Notes under the pieces: model-generated
What the model was told of the DNA's origin: nothing
Seen by the model: only the letters and a program-made list of their open reading frames with translations
The model's database searches: none
DNA from: JAGXQV01 sp964527565
Lineage (GTDB): Bacteria; Pseudomonadota; Gammaproteobacteria; Burkholderiales; Sulfuricellaceae
Length of the DNA: 57,282 bases
NCBI GenBank assembly: GCA_964527565.1
Contig: CAZGOY010000021.1
Coordinates: forward strand, 1 to 57,282
Direction: 5' to 3'
Shown: positions 16,935 to 25,920 of the stretch, piece by piece
Position numbering within the stretch: the stretch's first letter is position 1
Layout: every line of letters starts with the position of its first letter
Program-made: the position numbers and the translations under genes

Positions 16935-17053
16935 GTCGGGAAGATCCGCACGGCAAATGAAGGAGGAGCATTCTACCAAATCTGCCCGCAAGCGCGGCTA
17001 TTTTTGCGGGGGGCGTAACGCGCACAATCCGACAACCCTATCAAATTGCGATC

Positions 17054-17070
17054 TATAGCAGAATGCTATA
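17054..17070. promoter_or_regulatory. palindromic operator overlapping the higBA promoter
   Basis: TATAGCA-GAA-TGCTATA is a perfect 7-bp-arm palindrome. Its right arm overlaps a TATAAA -10 box (17067-17072), with TTGCGA as a poor -35 fifteen bp upstream. The ATG of higB is 11 bp further. HigA-type antitoxins autorepress from such sites; binding here is inference. Confidence 0.6.
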
Positions 17071-17080
17071 AAGTGCAATC

Positions 17081-17365
17081 ATGAAGCTGATCTCCAACCG
17101 GGCGTTGCGTGAATTCGCTGAAAAACATTCTGAGGCGGGCGCACCCTTGCAGGACTTCCGCCGTTTGATCGAACACGGTTCCTACCAGAACTTTGCGGAA
17201 TTGCGGGCGACGTTTGCCAGCGCCGACAAAGTAGGAAAACGCTACGTTTTTAACATTGGCGGCAACAAATTCCGCCTGATCGCCAGCATTTCATTCAGCT
17301 TGCAAGCTCTATGGGTCAAGGCGGTGCTCACGCACGCCGATTACGATAAAGGAGACTGGAAATGA
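17081..17365 (+). CDS. higB: HigB-type mRNA interferase toxin
   Basis: The 94-residue protein of the HigB/RelE superfamily has an N-terminal SNRALREFAEKH helix, central ADKVGKRYVFNIGGNKFRLI and the C-terminal WVKAVLTHADYDKGDWK that is highly typical for HigB. It is a ribosome-dependent ribonuclease. Toxin-first order with the antitoxin start overlapping the toxin stop by 4 bp is the standard higBA layout. Confidence 0.92.
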   Translation: MKLISNRALREFAEKHSEAGAPLQDFRRLIEHGSYQNFAELRATFASADKVGKRYVFNIGGNKFRLIASISFSLQALWVKAVLTHADYDKGDWK

Positions 17366-17772
17366 ACCTGAATGATATTTCAGCCCATTGGATGGCACTG
17401 CATGAAGCCTTGGGATTGGGGGCGCCGATTGTCGACGAGGCACAGTACGAGCGCCTGCTGGCTTTTACCGGCGAGTTGATGGAAGATTTTGACGACCGCG
17501 AAGACAATCCGCTGGGAGGATTGGCGCTATTGGTGGCGGATCGCATCCGCGAATATGAGGCGCGCACGCATCCGTGGCCGGACACGGCAACAGCGGCATC
17601 CATTCTGGCATTTTTAATGGATCAACACGGTCTCAGGCAATCCGATCTTCCCGAAATCGGGCGGCAAAGCGTGGTATCCGCCGTGCTTTCCGGCAAGCGC
17701 GCCCTCAACCTGCGCCAGGTGAAGATGCTGTCGGCACGCTTTCACGTGCCGATGGAAGCGCTGGTGGCCTGA
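17362..17772 (+). CDS. higA: HigA-type antitoxin with HTH
   Basis: The 136-residue antitoxin has an acidic helical N-terminal half that would wrap the toxin, and a C-terminal HTH (ILAFLMDQHGLRQSDLP, then SVVSAVLSGKRAL). It probably binds the palindrome at 17054-17070 to repress the operon. The stop is followed 35 bp later by the convergent end of the Ig-like gene. Confidence 0.9.
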   Translation: MNLNDISAHWMALHEALGLGAPIVDEAQYERLLAFTGELMEDFDDREDNPLGGLALLVADRIREYEARTHPWPDTATAASILAFLMDQHGLRQSDLPEIGRQSVVSAVLSGKRALNLRQVKMLSARFHVPMEALVA

Positions 17773-17806
17773 TAAGGATCATGGCGTGCGGGGCGCTTTT
17801 TTCACG

Positions 17807-20044
17807 CTACCGGGTGTCGCTGGTGATGATCCCCTTCGGGGTCGTCACCTTGACGTTGAGCGTCGTCACCGCGTTGCCGCAGGTTCCGCCCCCCGTATCC
17901 TGTCCGTTACTTTGAACCCTGACCGTATAGTTGCCGAAAGTGCCTGAAGCCGCGCTTGCCGGACAACCGGAATAGCCGCTGCGGCAAGCCGTGCGGTCAT
18001 CCACGGTGAAACTGCTTTCGCCGATGATCGTGCCGTCGGTTACGGTAAACGCAATCTGCGTGTCGGCGGGCATGGCGTTGCCGCGCGCATCCACGATGGT
18101 GGTAGTGATATCCCCGGCGCCGCCCACTGCCGTTCCGTTGACCATCTGACAGGCGGGAAGCGTGGCCGAAACCGCATTGCCGCCGTTCATGGTGATGGCG
18201 GCAGAGGAGCCTGACAATACAATCACCCGGCTGCCGCGCACGTCGATGGAACGCTGGCTGCTGCAAATCGCCGTGCCGACAGTGCACAGCAGCCCGCTGT
18301 ACTTGCCGTCCGGGCCATCGTAGACGCCGTTGCCGTTGAAGTCGAAGAAGGGTTCGTTGGCATCGCGCGCACCGTTTTCGTTGTAGTCGACATAAGCTTC
18401 CCCCATGTCGGTGGAAAGACCATTGGCGTCGATCATTTCAGACAGGCTATCCGCCACGCCGTTACTGTTGAGATCGGTAAACGCTTCCTCGCCGATGGCG
18501 CGCGCGGTTACGGTGACCCGCCCGTTTGTCGGGCGCAGCGCCTGGCTGGTGAAAGTGACCGAACAGGCGCCGCCCACCGTGGTGCAGGAGGGTGCCACCG
18601 AGGCGCCCTCGCTGGTGAAATAGACCGCCGTGCCGTCGGGAACCGGGTTGTGGAAATGATCGGCCAGGCGCGCCGTCAGAGTAGTCTGTGTGCCGTCGTA
18701 ACCCCAGCCCTCGATACTGTGGGTGGAAGCGCTGAGGGAAAAACTGTCCTGTGCGGGAAGTCCGGTCGAGATGGTGAGCAGATCGGACTGCGAGGAAACC
18801 CCATCGACGGTGGCGATAACACGCACCGCCGTACTCATGATCCCGGCGATGACGTTGGTGGAAACCTGGCCGGCGGCGGGGTCGGAAATGGCCGAGAAAG
18901 AAGACAGCGTCACACCGCCCAGCGCGCTACTGAGACTGAAGGTGACGGTCTTGCCGCCCACCGGATAGTTGTTGTTGTCCACCACGCGGAATATCACCGT
19001 CGCCGTTTCCTGCCGCCCCGAGCCACCGCTGCCGCGCAGAGCGATGGAAGTCGGTGAAACGGAAACGAACTGGAGCGACCCTGTGGCGGAATTGGCCGCG
19101 CCAATTGCGTAATTGAGCGAACCCGTCACCGGCGCTCCGGCAACCTGGGTGTTCGCCGAAATGGTGGATGCCCCGCTGGCGGTGCCGGAGGCATTGAACG
19201 TAATGCGTGCCACCCCGGCAGCGTCGCTCAAGGCTGTGCCGGAGGCCGGGGTGAACGTGCCGTAAAGATTATCGGCGGAAAAAGTGATTACGGCATTGGG
19301 AACCGCCGCGCCATTGGCATCCAGCACCGTGACAACCACGTGCGCCGAGCTGCCCCTGGCGATGGTGTTGATGCTCTGCCCGCTGGTGGTATCGGTCAGC
19401 GCCAGCGTGACGGTAGGCGCGCCGCTTCCCGCATTCGGTAACGGCGGCTGCGTCAGCATCCCGACACCCAGTATCGACCAGGGGTTGTTGAACGGCAGGT
19501 ACAGCCAGACATTGGCGAAACTGGCGCCTTCCAGCGCAAGCGAAGGGATATAAAGGGTGGAATCGCTGGTGGAAAAAATCGAGGTGGCCGTATCCTGCGC
19601 CGTAGCGACGCCGTTTCCGGCGCCGAGCACCGACCAGGCGCCGCCGGGAGGCAGCAGCAGGCGGGCATTGGTATAAGTGGTGCCGCCCACGGTGATCTTG
19701 GGCATTGTCAGCGTGCTGTCCGGCGACGAGTAGGTGGCAACATCGCTGGTCAGGCCGCCCCGGTTCTTGGCAAACAGCGTCCCCAGGCGAAAGGTCAGGC
19801 TGATGGAGCGGTTCGGGCTGCTCCAGCGGTAATTCTGCGTGGTGATGCCCAGCGACTGCACTTCGTCGCCCAGGTTGACGGAATCACAAGGCAGCAGCGC
19901 GCTGGCCTGGGAAAAGGCCATGCCCTGGCTCAAACGATCATAAACCGCCGCCGACAGGTCTGCATCGCTGCACGCCGCAGCAAAAGCCGGTGAAGCCGAC
20001 AATCCGAGCAGCGCGCCCAGCAGCAGTGAAAACCATTTCAGCAT
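17807..20044 (-). CDS. exported protein with bacterial Ig-like (Big_1) domains and calcium-loop motifs
   Basis: The roughly 745-residue protein has a signal peptide (LKWFSLLLGALLGLSASPAFA). Its N-terminal region contains two copies of a motif ending in WSVLGAGNG / WSILGVGML. Then come about four Big_1-like domains of the intimin/invasin type (VLDANGAAVPNAVITFSADN; VVDNNNYPVGGKTVTFSL; ADHFHNPVPDGTAVYF; VDARGNAMPADTQIAF). Between the third and fourth are three DxNxNGxxD loops, for example DLNSNGVADSL and DFNGNGVYDGP. It has no transmembrane anchor or LPXTG. ATG 20044 is chosen for the signal peptide. It is divergent from the pilus-type locus; a surface or adhesin role is possible but unproven. 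Confidence 0.8.
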   Translation of the reverse strand: MLKWFSLLLGALLGLSASPAFAAACSDADLSAAVYDRLSQGMAFSQASALLPCDSVNLGDEVQSLGITTQNYRWSSPNRSISLTFRLGTLFAKNRGGLTSDVATYSSPDSTLTMPKITVGGTTYTNARLLLPPGGAWSVLGAGNGVATAQDTATSIFSTSDSTLYIPSLALEGASFANVWLYLPFNNPWSILGVGMLTQPPLPNAGSGAPTVTLALTDTTSGQSINTIARGSSAHVVVTVLDANGAAVPNAVITFSADNLYGTFTPASGTALSDAAGVARITFNASGTASGASTISANTQVAGAPVTGSLNYAIGAANSATGSLQFVSVSPTSIALRGSGGSGRQETATVIFRVVDNNNYPVGGKTVTFSLSSALGGVTLSSFSAISDPAAGQVSTNVIAGIMSTAVRVIATVDGVSSQSDLLTISTGLPAQDSFSLSASTHSIEGWGYDGTQTTLTARLADHFHNPVPDGTAVYFTSEGASVAPSCTTVGGACSVTFTSQALRPTNGRVTVTARAIGEEAFTDLNSNGVADSLSEMIDANGLSTDMGEAYVDYNENGARDANEPFFDFNGNGVYDGPDGKYSGLLCTVGTAICSSQRSIDVRGSRVIVLSGSSAAITMNGGNAVSATLPACQMVNGTAVGGAGDITTTIVDARGNAMPADTQIAFTVTDGTIIGESSFTVDDRTACRSGYSGCPASAASGTFGNYTVRVQSNGQDTGGGTCGNAVTTLNVKVTTPKGIITSDTR

Positions 20045-20211
20045 GTCCGTGACCATCCGTATTCGCAATGCGGCCATTAGACCCGAAAAAACAGCCGCTT
20101 TCCAGTATCCGGCAGGCGCGGGCCGCCAACCGCGACAATGGGGTGTGCTATCATCGGCACGGATAAATTCTCCTGTCAGCGAGTGCGGTAATCAGCCCCT
20201 TATCGGCCACC

Positions 20212-21669
20212 ATGTACCTCGAACATTTCGGACTCAAGCACCCTCCCTTCCGGATCACCCCCGATCAGGATTTCTTTTTCCCCGGCGCAGACCGGGGCGC
20301 GGTTCTGGATGCGCTGGTGTATGCCGTCGCCAAGGGGGAGGGCATCGTCAAGATCACCGGCGAAGTCGGCACCGGGAAAACCATGCTATGCCGCGCCCTG
20401 GTCAGCCGCTTGCCGGAAAACATCGACCTTATCTACCTGCCCAACCCCAGTCTGCCGCGCCACGAAATCCTCTACGCCATCGCCGACGAACTGGGCTTGA
20501 CGCATCTCGCCGACAGCAAATCGACCCAGGTGCTGCGCGAGATCCAGAACCATCTGATCGCCAAACTTGCCCAGGGCCGCCAAGCGGTGCTGATTATCGA
20601 TGAGGCGCAGGCCACGCCACTCGACACGCTGGAAGAAATCCGCCTGCTGTCCAACCTGGAAACCGGCACCTCCAAACTGTTGCAGATTGTCCTGTTCGGG
20701 CAGCCGGAGCTCGACTTGCACCTCAACCAGCCGCATATCCGCCAGCTCAAGGAGCGCATCACTCACAGTTTTTTCCTGCAACCGTTCACGCGCAAGGAGA
20801 TTGACGACTACCTGGCGCACCGCATGAATACCGCCGGTTTCCGCGGCCCGAGCATCTTTTCAGGCGGCGCCATCGGCCTGCTGCACAAAGCTTCCCAGGG
20901 CTTGATCCGCCGCGTCAACATCTTCGCCGACAAGGCTTTGCTGGCCGCGTTCTCGGAAGGCGCCTTCAGTGTTTCCAGGCGGCACATCAAGGCGGCGGTG
21001 CGCGACAGCAGCAGCGGCGCCCAGCGGCCACTGTCGCCCTTTAAGTGGCTGGCGCTTGCCGCATTGCTATCCCTGGGCGTGCTGGCTGCGGGGCTGTGGT
21101 TCGTGCAGGACCGCCTGCACGGAGCGCCCCAGGCGGAGGCGCACACGCCGACGGCTGCGCCAAGCGCCGCGCCCGTAGCGCTGGAAGCTGCAAAACCCGC
21201 GCCCGCCGCCGTTCTGGAAAGCGCGCCTGCCGTCGCCACACTCGAAGCCGGCGATGCGCCGACCCTTCGCCAAAGCGAAGAACTGCTTCCCACCCCCCCC
21301 GTGAACGCAGGCACTGACAGCCCACAAACACTGCCGACGGCACAAGCGGCGCCGACCGCGCAGGCTGCGTTCATGGAATGGCTGGGCAGACAAAACAGCG
21401 CCCACTTCACCCTCCAGCTCATGGGTGTTCCGCCCGATGCTGCGGAAATCGAGTTGCAACGCATCCGGGCGCAATCCGGCTTCGACGCCGGACAGGTTTT
21501 TTCTTACCGCACCAACGCTGGCGGCAAACCGGTGGCCAACATCATCAGCGGTTCCTATCCCACGCTCAAGGAAGCCATGAAAGCGATTGCCGGGCTTCCG
21601 CCCTCGTTCCAGCAAAACCAGCCCTTGATACGGACCTTCAAGGGCATCCGCGACGAAATCGGCAAATAG
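20212..21669 (+). CDS. mshM: ExeA/MshM-type AAA ATPase with peptidoglycan-associated C-terminus
   Basis: The 485-residue protein starts YLEHFGLKHPPFRITPD, the hallmark of ExeA/GspA/MshM ATPases. It has Walker A GEVGTGKT, Walker B VLIIDEAQ and sensor FGQPELD in the first 270 residues. One membrane helix (WLALAALLSLGVLAAGLWFV) follows, then a proline/alanine-rich linker and a C-terminal SPOR-like domain of about 75 residues. Such proteins help insert secretins through peptidoglycan. It precedes the secretin gene by two genes, which fits. Confidence 0.85.
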   Translation: MYLEHFGLKHPPFRITPDQDFFFPGADRGAVLDALVYAVAKGEGIVKITGEVGTGKTMLCRALVSRLPENIDLIYLPNPSLPRHEILYAIADELGLTHLADSKSTQVLREIQNHLIAKLAQGRQAVLIIDEAQATPLDTLEEIRLLSNLETGTSKLLQIVLFGQPELDLHLNQPHIRQLKERITHSFFLQPFTRKEIDDYLAHRMNTAGFRGPSIFSGGAIGLLHKASQGLIRRVNIFADKALLAAFSEGAFSVSRRHIKAAVRDSSSGAQRPLSPFKWLALAALLSLGVLAAGLWFVQDRLHGAPQAEAHTPTAAPSAAPVALEAAKPAPAAVLESAPAVATLEAGDAPTLRQSEELLPTPPVNAGTDSPQTLPTAQAAPTAQAAFMEWLGRQNSAHFTLQLMGVPPDAAEIELQRIRAQSGFDAGQVFSYRTNAGGKPVANIISGSYPTLKEAMKAIAGLPPSFQQNQPLIRTFKGIRDEIGK

Positions 21670-21721
21670 GCCCAGGCGCCGCCTACCATCCCGCCGGGCA
21701 AGATGGCAAGCAAATACCAAA

Positions 21722-21781
21722 ACACATAAATTAATTTACCAAACGAATTGTTTTTTATGTAAATATCATTAATAAATGTGT
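21722..21781. repeat. AT-rich nested dyad upstream of the secretin operon
   Basis: Outer arms ACACATAAATTAAT (from 21722) and the inverse complement of ATTAATAAATGTGT (ending 21781) match at 12 of 14 positions. Inner arms TTTAC (21735-21739) and GTAAA (21759-21763) are perfect. The tract is strikingly AT-rich in a GC-rich region and ends on the -35 box of the following promoter, so it looks like an operator or silencer site. Confidence 0.6.
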
Positions 21782-21809
21782 TGACGCCATTAAGCCAAAA
21801 CCCTAGAAT
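21781..21809 (+). promoter_or_regulatory. sigma70 promoter TTGACG-17-TAGAAT
   Basis: The -35 box TTGACG (21781-21786) and -10 box TAGAAT (21804-21809) are separated by exactly 17 bp. Transcription would start near 21815-21818, at or beside the ATG (21815) of the next gene, implying a leaderless or nearly leaderless message. Spacing and boxes are seen; the start point is inferred. Confidence 0.75.
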
Positions 21810-21814
21810 TTGGC

Positions 21815-22111
21815 ATGACTTATGAAGAATTCCGCCGCCAGTTGGGCAAGGCCGGGTTGACCTCGAAACAGTTTGCCGATCTGGTCAGGCTCAACAGCAA
21901 CTCCATCACCAACTACGCCACGCAGGGCGAAGTCCCCGCGCATTGGGCCGTCGTCGCCGTGTTGATGGGTGAAATGGCCGAACACCGCATCGATTTCAGG
22001 CCGCTCCTGGAAAATATCGACATTTCCCCCCGGAAGGTGCGAGGGAGCGCCGCCAAGGGAAAATTCGGAGGAAGCCGCCAGATGGATTTCCTGATGGAAG
22101 AGTCGAGATAG
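21815..22111 (+). CDS. small HTH (XRE-like) regulator preceding the secretin gene
   Basis: The 98-residue protein has a helix-turn-helix-like segment in residues 4-35 (FRRQLGKAGLTSKQFADLVR, then NSNSITNYATQG), like phage-type or pilus-locus repressors. A basic tail follows (SPRKVRGSAAKGKFGG). It begins at or within a few bases of the predicted transcription start and ends 2 bp before mshL, so it is the first gene of the pilus operon. It likely autoregulates through the dyad at 21722-21781 (inference). Confidence 0.75.
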   Translation: MTYEEFRRQLGKAGLTSKQFADLVRLNSNSITNYATQGEVPAHWAVVAVLMGEMAEHRIDFRPLLENIDISPRKVRGSAAKGKFGGSRQMDFLMEESR

Positions 22112-22113
22112 CC

Positions 22114-24099
22114 ATGCGCTCCGGCACGCCCAAACGACTCTTTGCTGCTACGCTGTGCGCGCTGCTGGCTTCCTGCGGCACCCAGCCGATCACCCCGTCT
22201 CCGGCGCACGTCAAGCAGGAAGCCGCCCCGCCTGGCAGCATCCCGCAACCGGTGCGCCAATCTCCGGCCTTGCCGCAGCCCAAACCCGCGCCCAAGGTGG
22301 AAACCTACAGCGTGGTGGTCAACAACGTTTCCGTGCGCGAACTGCTGTTCGCCCTGGCGCGCGATGCCCGGATCAACGTGGACATTCACCAGCAGATCGA
22401 GGGCATGGTCACGCTCAACGCGCTCAACCAGACCCTGCCGCAATTGCTCAGCCGTATTGCGCGCCAAGTGCCCATGCGTTACAGCATGGAAAACGGCACC
22501 ATCGTGATCGGTTTGGATGAACCCTTCCTGAAGCACTACAAGATCGATTACCTCAACATGACGCGCGAGTCACGCTCCACGCTGACCAACGTGTCCCTGA
22601 CGGGCACCACCGGCGGCAGCGCAGCGGGAGGCGGCTCTTCGTTCAGTTGCGGAACGCGCTTGAGCGACATCAACAACACCCCGCCCGCAGGGGCGGCCAC
22701 GACCTCCAGCGGGGGTAGCGGCAACAATTCCACCAACTCTATTTCCAATAACTCCAGCAACTGCTTCTGGTGGAGCCTGGTGGACAACGTCCGCGACATC
22801 CTGCGTGAAACCGACAAGAAAATCGCCGAAGCGGTGACCCAGGGCGCCGCCCTGAACGCCGCGCAGACCCAGGGCACCGCCACTGGTGACGGGATGTTGT
22901 CGGTGGCGGTCCCCGGAGGGGGGCAAAGGGCCAGCAACAGCGGAAATGCGCAATCGGTCAACGCGACGGGCGCACAGAATACCGGTGGGGGCAACCAGAT
23001 GGTGGCGACCTCCGCCGCCGCCACCCGCCAGAATGAACTGACCCGCTACAATGTCCTGCGTGCCGCCCAAGTCATCCCCAACCCGGAAACCGGCATCATT
23101 TCGGTGCGCGCCACCTCGGCGCAACACGAGAAGATCCAGGAGTTCCTGGACCTGGTGCTGAAAAACGCCAAGCGCCAAGTATTGATTGAAGCCACCATCG
23201 TTGAAGTGCAACTGGATGACGGCTACCAGCAGGGTATCAACTGGTCGAGTTTGCGCAACAATCCCACCGTGGGGTTCAACCTCACGCAGACCACGCCCTT
23301 CAAACCCCAGGATGCCAATCCCGGTATCTTCGTCCTGAATTACACCAACCCGCTGTCGAAGCTGGACCACCTCAGCGCGACCATCCAGTTGCTGAAAACT
23401 TTCGGTAACGTGAAGGTGCTGTCCAGCCCCAAGATCAGCGTACTCAACAACCAGAGCGCGCTGCTGCGCGTGGCCAATAATTTCACCTACTTCGAACTGA
23501 AGGCGCAGGTGACCCAGCCGACCGCCACCGCCCCCGGCTCGGTGGCCTTCACCTCCGAAGTCAAGACCGTGCCGGAGGGGCTGGTGCTGTCGGTCACGCC
23601 GCAAATCGACGAAAACGACATCGTTACCATGAACGTCAGGCCGACCATCACCCGCGTGCTCAGGACAGTGAAAGACCCCTCCATCGCGCTAAACATGTCG
23701 GCACTGAACAACGGCAACGCCCCCCCGGAAAACCTGATCCCCGAGATTCAGACACGCGAGATCGAGTCCATCATGCGCGTCTACAGCGGCCAGACGGCGG
23801 TCATGGGCGGCTTGATGGAAGACCGGGTGGACGACAGCACCCAGGGCATTCCCGGTGTTTCCGAAGTTCCCACTGTGGGGAATATTTTCAAGAATAAGAA
23901 TCAGCGTAACCGGAAAATCGAGTTGGTAATCTTCATCCGCCCCATCGTTATCAAGGAGGCCAGCCTTAACGGCGATTACCGCGATTTCCGCGAATTCCTG
24001 CCACGGGAAGATTTCTTCACCAAGGATGCGCCACGCGATGTTATGCCCTGGCCGCCGATTGCGCAGGAAATCAGCACGCAGGAGGCCGCCGCGCCATGA
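22114..24099 (+). CDS. mshL: MshL-like pilus secretin (outer-membrane lipoprotein)
   Basis: The 661-residue secretin has a lipoprotein signal (lipobox LLASCG, cysteine near residue 22), a short secretin-TonB domain (LLFALARDARINVDIHQ), then N-type domains interrupted by a serine/glycine/asparagine-rich linker at about 170-300. The C-terminal secretin pore domain contains VKVLSSPKISVLNNQSALLR and VPEGLVLSVTPQID. It forms the outer-membrane channel of MSHA pili or a related type II-like exporter. It overlaps the next gene by 4 bp. Confidence 0.9.
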   Translation: MRSGTPKRLFAATLCALLASCGTQPITPSPAHVKQEAAPPGSIPQPVRQSPALPQPKPAPKVETYSVVVNNVSVRELLFALARDARINVDIHQQIEGMVTLNALNQTLPQLLSRIARQVPMRYSMENGTIVIGLDEPFLKHYKIDYLNMTRESRSTLTNVSLTGTTGGSAAGGGSSFSCGTRLSDINNTPPAGAATTSSGGSGNNSTNSISNNSSNCFWWSLVDNVRDILRETDKKIAEAVTQGAALNAAQTQGTATGDGMLSVAVPGGGQRASNSGNAQSVNATGAQNTGGGNQMVATSAAATRQNELTRYNVLRAAQVIPNPETGIISVRATSAQHEKIQEFLDLVLKNAKRQVLIEATIVEVQLDDGYQQGINWSSLRNNPTVGFNLTQTTPFKPQDANPGIFVLNYTNPLSKLDHLSATIQLLKTFGNVKVLSSPKISVLNNQSALLRVANNFTYFELKAQVTQPTATAPGSVAFTSEVKTVPEGLVLSVTPQIDENDIVTMNVRPTITRVLRTVKDPSIALNMSALNNGNAPPENLIPEIQTREIESIMRVYSGQTAVMGGLMEDRVDDSTQGIPGVSEVPTVGNIFKNKNQRNRKIELVIFIRPIVIKEASLNGDYRDFREFLPREDFFTKDAPRDVMPWPPIAQEISTQEAAAP

Positions 24100-25901
24100 G
24101 CCTGCTGCTGGAAGCCCTGAAAAAGGCGGAAAAATCCAAACAGGAAAATGCCGCGCGGCAGGGTGCCCGGATTTCCCCAGTTGAGCGCGCGCTGGAACCG
24201 GTCGGCGAAGCGCCGCCGGTACAGGAAGCGCAGGATTCCTTCGATCTGAACGAACTGACCCAGGCGCCGCCCCGCGAATCCGCCGCGCCGGAGGAAACCC
24301 TTCGCGAGACGGCATTCCCGGAAATCTCCCTGATCGAGCCGGAACCCGCCGAAATGCCGGGCGCTGCCGCACCCCTGGAAATTCCTGCCTGGACGCCGCC
24401 GGAACCGGAGCTCACAACCACGGAGCCTCCCGCTTTGGTGCCCGCCGCCGAAACCGCTACGCCCGTGCCTGCCGCGCCGGACATTGGGCTGTCCCTGGAC
24501 CTTCCGGGAAGCCCGCCAGAAAAAATCGAACCGTTGCTGACCCTGGACTTTCCGCAGGCAGAGCCTGCGCCGGAGGCTTTGCCGGAACCGGCTTCGTTCC
24601 AGGAAAAGCCCCTTCCCCCAGAACCCGCCCCCCGTCCACCCGAAGCGCCGGCCCTTGCGGCGGAATGGCAGCCTGCGGCCAGTCCGCAACCCGCGCCGGA
24701 ACCGGCCATGGCGGCGCCATTTATTCCGCCCCCTCCAGCGCCAGAGCCCGCTACGCCCGTCCGTCCGGCAGCCGCTTCCGCACCGACATCCGGCGCTGAA
24801 ATGGCAAAAAAAATCCTTGCCGCTGGCCGCGGAAAACCGGCAAGTAACCCCAAGTGGCTGGGCGGCATCCTGCTGGTTTCAATCCTCGCAGGCGCGGCAG
24901 GCTACACCTATTACCAGCAAATGCTTGCCCAGCCGGGCATCGGCTTCCAGCTTCCGCCCCCCGTCGAACAAGCGCCGCTCGCGCCGCCTAGCGAGACGCC
25001 CGTTGCGCCGCCCGCCGAGACGCCCGCCGAACCGCCCGCCGCCACCCCGGCTGAAACGCCGCCCGCGCCTGAGCAAGCCGCGCACGTTGCGGAAAAAACT
25101 GCGGAAAAACCCGCCCCCCCGCCGGAAGTTCCGGCGCGCGTGCCGAAAAAAGCCGCCGAAAAAAGCGCTGTGCCGCCATCCGCCGACACCCTTTCCGGCA
25201 GCATTTCGGCGGCGACACCGTCCTCCGCCCCGCCGAGCGCGCCCGCCAAGCCGGTGGCGGATGCGAACGTCGGCGTTGCCGACAGCGGCATCAAAATCCG
25301 CCGCGACAGCGGCGCGGTGCGGCTCGACCCACTGCTTGCCGGCGCCTGGCAGGCCTATATGGCGGGGGACACCGCGCGCGCCGAGAACGATTACCGCCGG
25401 GTGCTCAAACAGCAGCCCAACAGCCGCGATGCCCTGCTCGGCCTGGCGGCCATCGCCTCCGGGCGCGGCCAGCCCAACGAGGCCGCCGCGCTGTACCAGC
25501 AAATCCTGCAACTCGATCCCCGTGATGCCGCCGCCCAGGCCGGACTCATCGGCTTGCGGGGCTACAGCGAGCCGAACGCCAGCGAAAGCCGCCTGAAAAT
25601 CCTGCTCGGACAATCCCCCGACGCCGGCTACCTGCACTTCGCCCTGGGCAACCTGTATGCGCACCAGTCGCGTTGGCCGGAAGCGCAGGAGGCTTATTTC
25701 AACGCCCTGCACAGCGATGCCAGCAACGCTGACTACGCTTTCAACCTGGCCGTCAGCCTCGACCATCTCGACCAGCACCGGCTGGCCCTGGAATATTACC
25801 GGCGCGCGCTCGATCTGGCGGCGCAGGGAAAGGCCGCCGGTTTCGACCGCGCGCGCGCGAAGAACCGCATCCAGGAACTGCTGCCGCCGCTGCGGGAATG
25901 A
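24096..25901 (+). CDS. mshN: MshN-like membrane-anchored TPR protein
   Basis: The 601-residue protein starts MSLLLEALKKAEKSKQENAA, the conserved start of MshN/GspB-like proteins. A long proline/alanine/glutamate-rich stretch of about 220 residues comes next, then one membrane helix (WLGGILLVSILAGAAGYTYY), another proline/lysine-rich linker, and about four to five TPR units (from near residue 410, GNLYAHQSRWPEAQEAYFNA). TPR proteins in this position couple the ATPase-platform to the secretin. Composition of the linkers is extreme but in frame. Confidence 0.82.
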   Translation: MSLLLEALKKAEKSKQENAARQGARISPVERALEPVGEAPPVQEAQDSFDLNELTQAPPRESAAPEETLRETAFPEISLIEPEPAEMPGAAAPLEIPAWTPPEPELTTTEPPALVPAAETATPVPAAPDIGLSLDLPGSPPEKIEPLLTLDFPQAEPAPEALPEPASFQEKPLPPEPAPRPPEAPALAAEWQPAASPQPAPEPAMAAPFIPPPPAPEPATPVRPAAASAPTSGAEMAKKILAAGRGKPASNPKWLGGILLVSILAGAAGYTYYQQMLAQPGIGFQLPPPVEQAPLAPPSETPVAPPAETPAEPPAATPAETPPAPEQAAHVAEKTAEKPAPPPEVPARVPKKAAEKSAVPPSADTLSGSISAATPSSAPPSAPAKPVADANVGVADSGIKIRRDSGAVRLDPLLAGAWQAYMAGDTARAENDYRRVLKQQPNSRDALLGLAAIASGRGQPNEAAALYQQILQLDPRDAAAQAGLIGLRGYSEPNASESRLKILLGQSPDAGYLHFALGNLYAHQSRWPEAQEAYFNALHSDASNADYAFNLAVSLDHLDQHRLALEYYRRALDLAAQGKAAGFDRARAKNRIQELLPPLRE

Positions 25902-25920
25902 GCGGCGGAAAGCGACTTCA

